NCBI RefSeq assembly: GCF_016918035.1
Contig: NZ_JAERWK010000019.1
Location: 1-64,000 of the forward strand
Reading direction: 5' to 3'
DNA: 64,000 bases
Origin: Nakamurella leprariae
GTDB lineage: Bacteria; Actinomycetota; Actinomycetes; Mycobacteriales; Nakamurellaceae
This document shows, piece after piece, positions 60,607-64,000 of the stretch; position 1 is the first letter of the stretch, and each line of letters starts with the position of its first letter. The position numbers and the translations under genes were made by a program. The notes beneath the pieces are model-generated. The model ran no database searches. It had not been told where the DNA came from and worked only from the letters and a program-made list of their open reading frames with translations.

Positions 60607-61700
60607 CGGCGACTGCCTCTCCGGGAGGTGGCCAGCAGCCAGACCAGGTAGGCACCGCCCAGGCAGAGCGTCACCACCCCGACCGGCAGCTGGGTGGGGG
60701 CGATGACGGTGCGGGCGACGAGGTCGCTGGCCGCCAGCAGCAGCGCTCCGAACACCGCCGCCGGCAGGATCCGGATCCCGGGGGTGCCGGTCAGGCGCAT
60801 GGCCAGCTGCGGCGCGGCCAGGGCGACGAAGGCGATCGGTCCGGCCGACGCCGTGACCAGCGCGATGAGCAGCACGCCCATGAGCAGCAGCACCACGCGG
60901 ACGGTCTCGGCCCGGACGCCGACGCCGCGGCCGGCGTCGTCGCCCATCTCCAGCATCCGCATGTCCGCGGCCAGCCACAGCACCACTGGGCCACAGACGA
61001 CCAGCCCGATGACGACGGGCAGCACGTTGCCCCAGGCGATCTCGGCCAGCGACCCGGCGCCCCAGCTGGCCGCGGTGATGGCCGCCTCGAGCTGCATGGT
61101 GGTCAGCAGCCAGGAGTTGAACGCGCTGAGGAACATGCTGAGCCCGACGCCGATCACCACGATCCGGGTGGCCGAGACACCGCGCTTGAAGGCGAGCAGG
61201 TGGACCGCGACGCCGGTCAGCAGGGCCCCGGTCAGGGCGCCGATCGAGGTGCCGACCGCGCTCCCGGTGGCGATGAGACCGGCGATCAGGGCGCCGGTGT
61301 AGGCGCCGGAACTGAAGCCGATGATGTCCGGGCTGCCCAGTGGGTTGCGGGTGATCGACTGGAACACGGCGCCGCCGATGGCCAGGGCCGCCCCACCGAG
61401 CAGGGCGAAGACCACGCGCGGCAGCCGCCACTCGAGCACGATCCGGCTGGTGCCGGTGGAGGCCGTCCCGGTGAACGCGGACCACACCTGCGCCACCCCG
61501 ATGCCGGCACTGCCCACGGTCAGCGACCACACGGCGACCGCCAGCGCGACGAGCAGGAACAGCACGGTCAGCGCGGCCGCCCGGAGCTCGATGCGGGTGC
61601 TGAATCCGCCGAACCGGACGGGCGCGATGCCGCGCGGCCAACGCAGCGCGTCGGTGCCGGTCACGGTGTCGGGCCCGGTCCGCGGTCGGGTACTGGTCAC
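60603..61700 (-). CDS. FecCD-family iron-siderophore permease 2
   Basis: This is a 365-residue permease with about ten membrane helices. It has TSRIVLEWRLPRVVFALLGG, GGAVFQSITRNPLGSPDIIG (the conserved FecCD loop), GMLLIALVTASAGPIAFVAL-type segments and PTQLPVGVVTLCLGGAYLVW. A short Arg/Thr-rich N-terminus precedes the first helix. GTG 61700 overlaps the stop of permease 1 (GTGA). The two permeases form the heterodimeric FepD/FepG-like channel. Confidence 0.93.
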   Translation of the reverse strand: MTSTRPRTGPDTVTGTDALRWPRGIAPVRFGGFSTRIELRAAALTVLFLLVALAVAVWSLTVGSAGIGVAQVWSAFTGTASTGTSRIVLEWRLPRVVFALLGGAALAIGGAVFQSITRNPLGSPDIIGFSSGAYTGALIAGLIATGSAVGTSIGALTGALLTGVAVHLLAFKRGVSATRIVVIGVGLSMFLSAFNSWLLTTMQLEAAITAASWGAGSLAEIAWGNVLPVVIGLVVCGPVVLWLAADMRMLEMGDDAGRGVGVRAETVRVVLLLMGVLLIALVTASAGPIAFVALAAPQLAMRLTGTPGIRILPAAVFGALLLAASDLVARTVIAPTQLPVGVVTLCLGGAYLVWLLATSRRGSRR

Positions 61701-62728
61701 AGGCCGCGCACCGCCTTGCGGCGGGTGAGCGCGATGAGCACCGGCGCGCCGAGGAAGGCGGTGACCACGCCGACCGGGAGCTCGGAGGACACCACGACCC
61801 GGCCCAGCATGTCCGCGGTGAGCATGAGGATCGGCGCGCCGAGCAGGCTCAGCGGCATCACCCAGCGCTGGTCGGGGCCGACGATGCTGCGGATGGCGTG
61901 CGGGACCATCAGGCCGACGAAGGCGATCGGCCCGGCGGCGGCGGTGGCGGCACCGCAGAGCAGTGTCACGGCGACGACCCCGGCGGCCTTGGTCGCCGCC
62001 GGCCGGGACCCCAGGGCGACGGCCAGGTCGTCGCCCAGCGAGAGCGCGTTCAGGGCCTTGGGCATGCACAGCGCGATGACCACGCCCACCGCGACGAACG
62101 GCAGCACCGCCCAGAGCGTGTCGAACTGCCGCCCCTGCAGCGACCCGGCGCTCCAGAACCGGACCCGGTCGAACACCGCCGGCTCCACCAACGTCACCGC
62201 GAAGCTGATCCCGGTGAGCACGGCGTTCACCGCGACACCGGTGAGGACCAGCTTGGTCGGGGTTCCGCCGGCCGGTCCACGGTTGCCGACCCCGTAGACG
62301 ACCAGGGCGGCGATGAGCGCGCCGGCCAGCGCGCAGATCACCAGGGTGATGTTGACCGCGGTGCCCAGGATGGCGGCGGCGAAGACCACGGCCGTGTAGG
62401 CACCGGCGTTCACCCCGAGGATGCCCGGGTCGGCCAGCGGGTTGCGGGTCAGCGGCTGCATGATCGCGCCGGCCAGCCCCAACGCGATACCGACCACGAC
62501 ACACAGCAGCGTCCGCGGCACCCGGTAGTCCCGCACGATCAGGTCGGTCGAGCTGCCGGTGTCGTGCCACAGCGCCGACCACACGTCGGCGACCGGGATG
62601 TCGCCCGATCCGACGAACAGGCTCGCGATGACCAGGGCCGCCAGCAGGATCACGCCGACGACCACCGCGGTCGCCCTGCGGCCACCGCCGACCCGGGACC
62701 CGGCGTCGGGTCGCTCCAGCACCGTCAC
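61697..62728 (-). CDS. FecCD-family iron-siderophore permease 1
   Basis: This is a 343-residue permease with about ten helices: RATAVVVGVILLAALVIASL, YRVPRTLLCVVVGIALGLAG, AIMQPLTRNPLADPGILGVN, GPIAFVGLMVPHAIRSIVGP and SSELPVGVVTAFLGAPVLIA. GTG 62728 (VTVLERPDAGS) is chosen; an upstream GTG at 62794 falls inside the iron box. It is the first gene of a four- or five-gene iron operon. Confidence 0.92.
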   Translation of the reverse strand: MTVLERPDAGSRVGGGRRATAVVVGVILLAALVIASLFVGSGDIPVADVWSALWHDTGSSTDLIVRDYRVPRTLLCVVVGIALGLAGAIMQPLTRNPLADPGILGVNAGAYTAVVFAAAILGTAVNITLVICALAGALIAALVVYGVGNRGPAGGTPTKLVLTGVAVNAVLTGISFAVTLVEPAVFDRVRFWSAGSLQGRQFDTLWAVLPFVAVGVVIALCMPKALNALSLGDDLAVALGSRPAATKAAGVVAVTLLCGAATAAAGPIAFVGLMVPHAIRSIVGPDQRWVMPLSLLGAPILMLTADMLGRVVVSSELPVGVVTAFLGAPVLIALTRRKAVRGL

Positions 62729-62774
62729 GCAGCACCCACGTGCGCGCGACTGGGCGACGGCCCGGTGCAGGTCA

Positions 62775-62793
62775 TTAGGTGAGCCTAACAACA
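62775..62793 (-). promoter_or_regulatory. IdeR/DtxR-type iron box of the FecCD operon
   Basis: TTAGGTGAGCCTAACAACA on the plus strand matches the iron-box consensus TTAGGTTAGSCTAACCTAA closely, with perfect TTAGG/CCTAA arms. It lies 47 bases upstream of the permease 1 start, in the expected promoter region, so iron-loaded IdeR should repress the uptake operon. Confidence 0.85.
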
Positions 62794-62909
62794 CCGGGTG
62801 TGAGGTGGGTGTCGCGTGCTCCGACGATCAAGAGCCGGTGGCGGGCCGACGACGACGGAGAATGGTCGGGCTGAGCCGGCCGATCGGCCGTGGAGCGAGA
62901 GGACGTCCA

Positions 62910-63689
62910 GTGACCACCCACTTCACGGAGCAGTCGGCGCAGCCGGTGCGACCGGACCGGATCCGCTCCGCCGGCCTGGGACCGGCCGCGGTCGGGGAGA
63001 CGCCGGGCAGCCGGGTCGAGCGGTGGCTCCGGCGGCAGATCGTCGAGGGTCACTGGCCGATCAACTCGCAGATCCCGACCGAGTCCGAGCTCATCGAGCA
63101 GCTGGGGGTCAGTCGGTCCACGCTGCGTGAGTCGCTCCGGGTGCTGGTGCACCTGGGCATGCTGGAGAGCGGCCGGGGCCGCGGGACCTGGGTGCGGGCG
63201 CTCAGCCCGGTCGACCGGGTGCTGAGCGTCTACCTGCAGGAGAACGACGGCACCGACATCGTCGAGGTGCGGCGGGCGTTGGAGATCGAGGCGTCGGGCT
63301 TGGCCGCGTCCCGGCGCACCGAGGCCGACCTGGCCGCGCTGCACGCCAGCCTGGACGCCAGCGAACGGGTCTCGCCGAACGTGGAGCGGGGCCGGGTGCC
63401 GGGCGACTTCCACTTCCTGATGGTCCGCTCGGCCCGCAACCAGCTGCTCTCGGACATGTACGCGGGACTCATCGGGGCGCTCCGCACCCACGTGGACAGC
63501 GGCCGGATCCGGCGCCGGACGGTGTCCGGGGACGAGGTCAACGCCGAGCACCGGGCGATCCTGGCCGCGATCGAGGCCGGGGATCCGGACCGGGCCCGGG
63601 CCGAGTGTGCGGCCCACACGGCGCGGGAGTACGTCCTCGGGGCGACCTCGGGAGCCGTCGCGGCGGATCGGGCGGTGGCCGGCGGCTGA
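62910..63689 (+). CDS. FadR-subfamily GntR regulator
   Basis: This is a 259-residue regulator. The N-terminal winged helix reads SRVERWLRRQIVEGHWPINS, IPTESELIEQLGVSRSTLRE, SLRVLVHLGMLESGRGRGTW (about residues 34-95). The C-terminal FCD domain has VRRALEIEASGLAASRR, GDFHFLMVRSARNQLL and HRAILAAIEAGDPDRAR with the metal-binding His/Asp pattern. GTG 62910 has AGAGGA upstream. It is followed by an SDR gene, so it may control an acid or alcohol pathway there rather than the iron operon. Confidence 0.92.
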   Translation: MTTHFTEQSAQPVRPDRIRSAGLGPAAVGETPGSRVERWLRRQIVEGHWPINSQIPTESELIEQLGVSRSTLRESLRVLVHLGMLESGRGRGTWVRALSPVDRVLSVYLQENDGTDIVEVRRALEIEASGLAASRRTEADLAALHASLDASERVSPNVERGRVPGDFHFLMVRSARNQLLSDMYAGLIGALRTHVDSGRIRRRTVSGDEVNAEHRAILAAIEAGDPDRARAECAAHTAREYVLGATSGAVAADRAVAGG

Positions 63690-63778
63690 ACGCGTCGGCA
63701 GGTCCTGCGCTCGTCCCTCGGTGGCCGGTCTCCCGGACCGACCTTGCATCGGAAGTGATCGGCAGCGACGCTCTCGGC

Positions 63779-64000
63779 ATGGCCACCTATGACGTCCATG
63801 ACCGTGTCGCGCTCGTCACCGGCGCCGCCTCGGGGATCGGCCGCGCCGTGGCCACCCTGCTGGCCGCGAACGGTGCCGCCGTGCTCGTGGCCGACCGCGC
63901 CGGGGACGCGGCGGAGTCGGTCGTCCGCGAGATCACCGAGGCCGGTGGGGTGGCCCGCTCGTTCGCCGGGGACGTCACCGATCCCGACTCGGTCGCTGCG
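63779..64000 (+). CDS. SDR family oxidoreductase, N-terminal part only
   Basis: ATG 63779 opens a frame running off the window after 74 codons. The product reads MATYDVHDRVALVTGAASGI, GRAVATLLAANGAAVLVADR and FAGDVTDPDSVAA, the nucleotide-binding half of a short-chain dehydrogenase (TGAASGIG). No strong ribosome site is seen. It is the fifth SDR-type gene in the window and follows the GntR gene, which may control it. Confidence 0.88.
   Translation, partial: MATYDVHDRVALVTGAASGIGRAVATLLAANGAAVLVADRAGDAAESVVREITEAGGVARSFAGDVTDPDSVAA

Overview
The window is about 64 kb of very GC-rich DNA from an actinobacterium. The evidence is the codon bias, frequent GTG starts, overlapping stop/start codons, and the order cyclophilin - PH-domain protein - crgA - DUF881 - sortase - trpG - pknB/pknA/pbpA/rodA/pstP/fhaB/fhaA - tRNA-Leu. 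That block is the conserved near-origin growth and division region known from mycobacteria and relatives. A Nakamurella/Frankiales-like source is a guess from general gene content and not shown directly. The first ~95 bases are almost pure G and are probably a damaged contig end.

Layout. 0-3.2 kb: TerD/TelA stress genes on the minus strand, with a long hairpin upstream of telA. 3.4-8.8 kb: small housekeeping and envelope genes (GNAT, flavin reductase, Nudix, a Zur-type Fur regulator, a DUF2020 lipoprotein, a rhomboid protease). 8.8-13.7 kb: cyclophilin joined in frame to a PH-domain protein, a DnaA-box-rich intergenic region, crgA, DUF881, class E sortase, a small membrane protein and trpG. 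13.7-15.5 kb: a decayed patch with four gene remnants in two head-to-head pairs. 15.5-19.8 kb: a secreted lipase-like hydrolase, an ABC-2 transporter with an RseB/LolA-like partner, and a tiny RTX-repeat ORF. 19.8-31.8 kb: HtrA protease and the complete Ser/Thr kinase-cell wall operon, then tRNA-Leu(CAG). 31.9-36.8 kb: a TetR/MFS efflux pair, DUF2786, a TIGR04338 metallohydrolase and an MFS pseudogene. 36.8-45 kb: a CobW-like protein lacking a P-loop under an IdeR-like box, then a four-gene cluster (asparagine-synthetase-type amidotransferase, S9 peptidase, GCS2 ligase, circularly permuted ATP-grasp). 45-53.1 kb: secreted Cys-rich protein, SDR/XRE pair, an ABC ATPase, an AT-richer AAA ATPase behind a nested palindrome, and an alpha-glucosidase with its LacI regulator. 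53.3-57.6 kb: thiolase, acyl-CoA ligase and two SDRs. 57.7-62.8 kb: an iron-siderophore uptake operon (FecCD permeases, ATPase, binding protein) under an IdeR/DtxR-type box, with an FhuF-like reductase downstream. 62.9-64 kb: a GntR/FadR regulator and the start of an SDR gene that runs off the window.

Themes. Cell-wall growth control dominates the centre: PknA/PknB sense and phosphorylate, PstP reverses this, FhaA/FhaB read phospho-threonine, and RodA/PbpA build peptidoglycan. Iron supply appears twice (FecCD operon; IdeR-like box upstream of the CobW-like gene). The 38.2-45.0 kb amidoligase cluster is the best candidate for an uncharacterised small-molecule pathway, and the palindrome-controlled AAA ATPase at 48.8-50.0 kb is the best candidate for a self-contained transferred unit.
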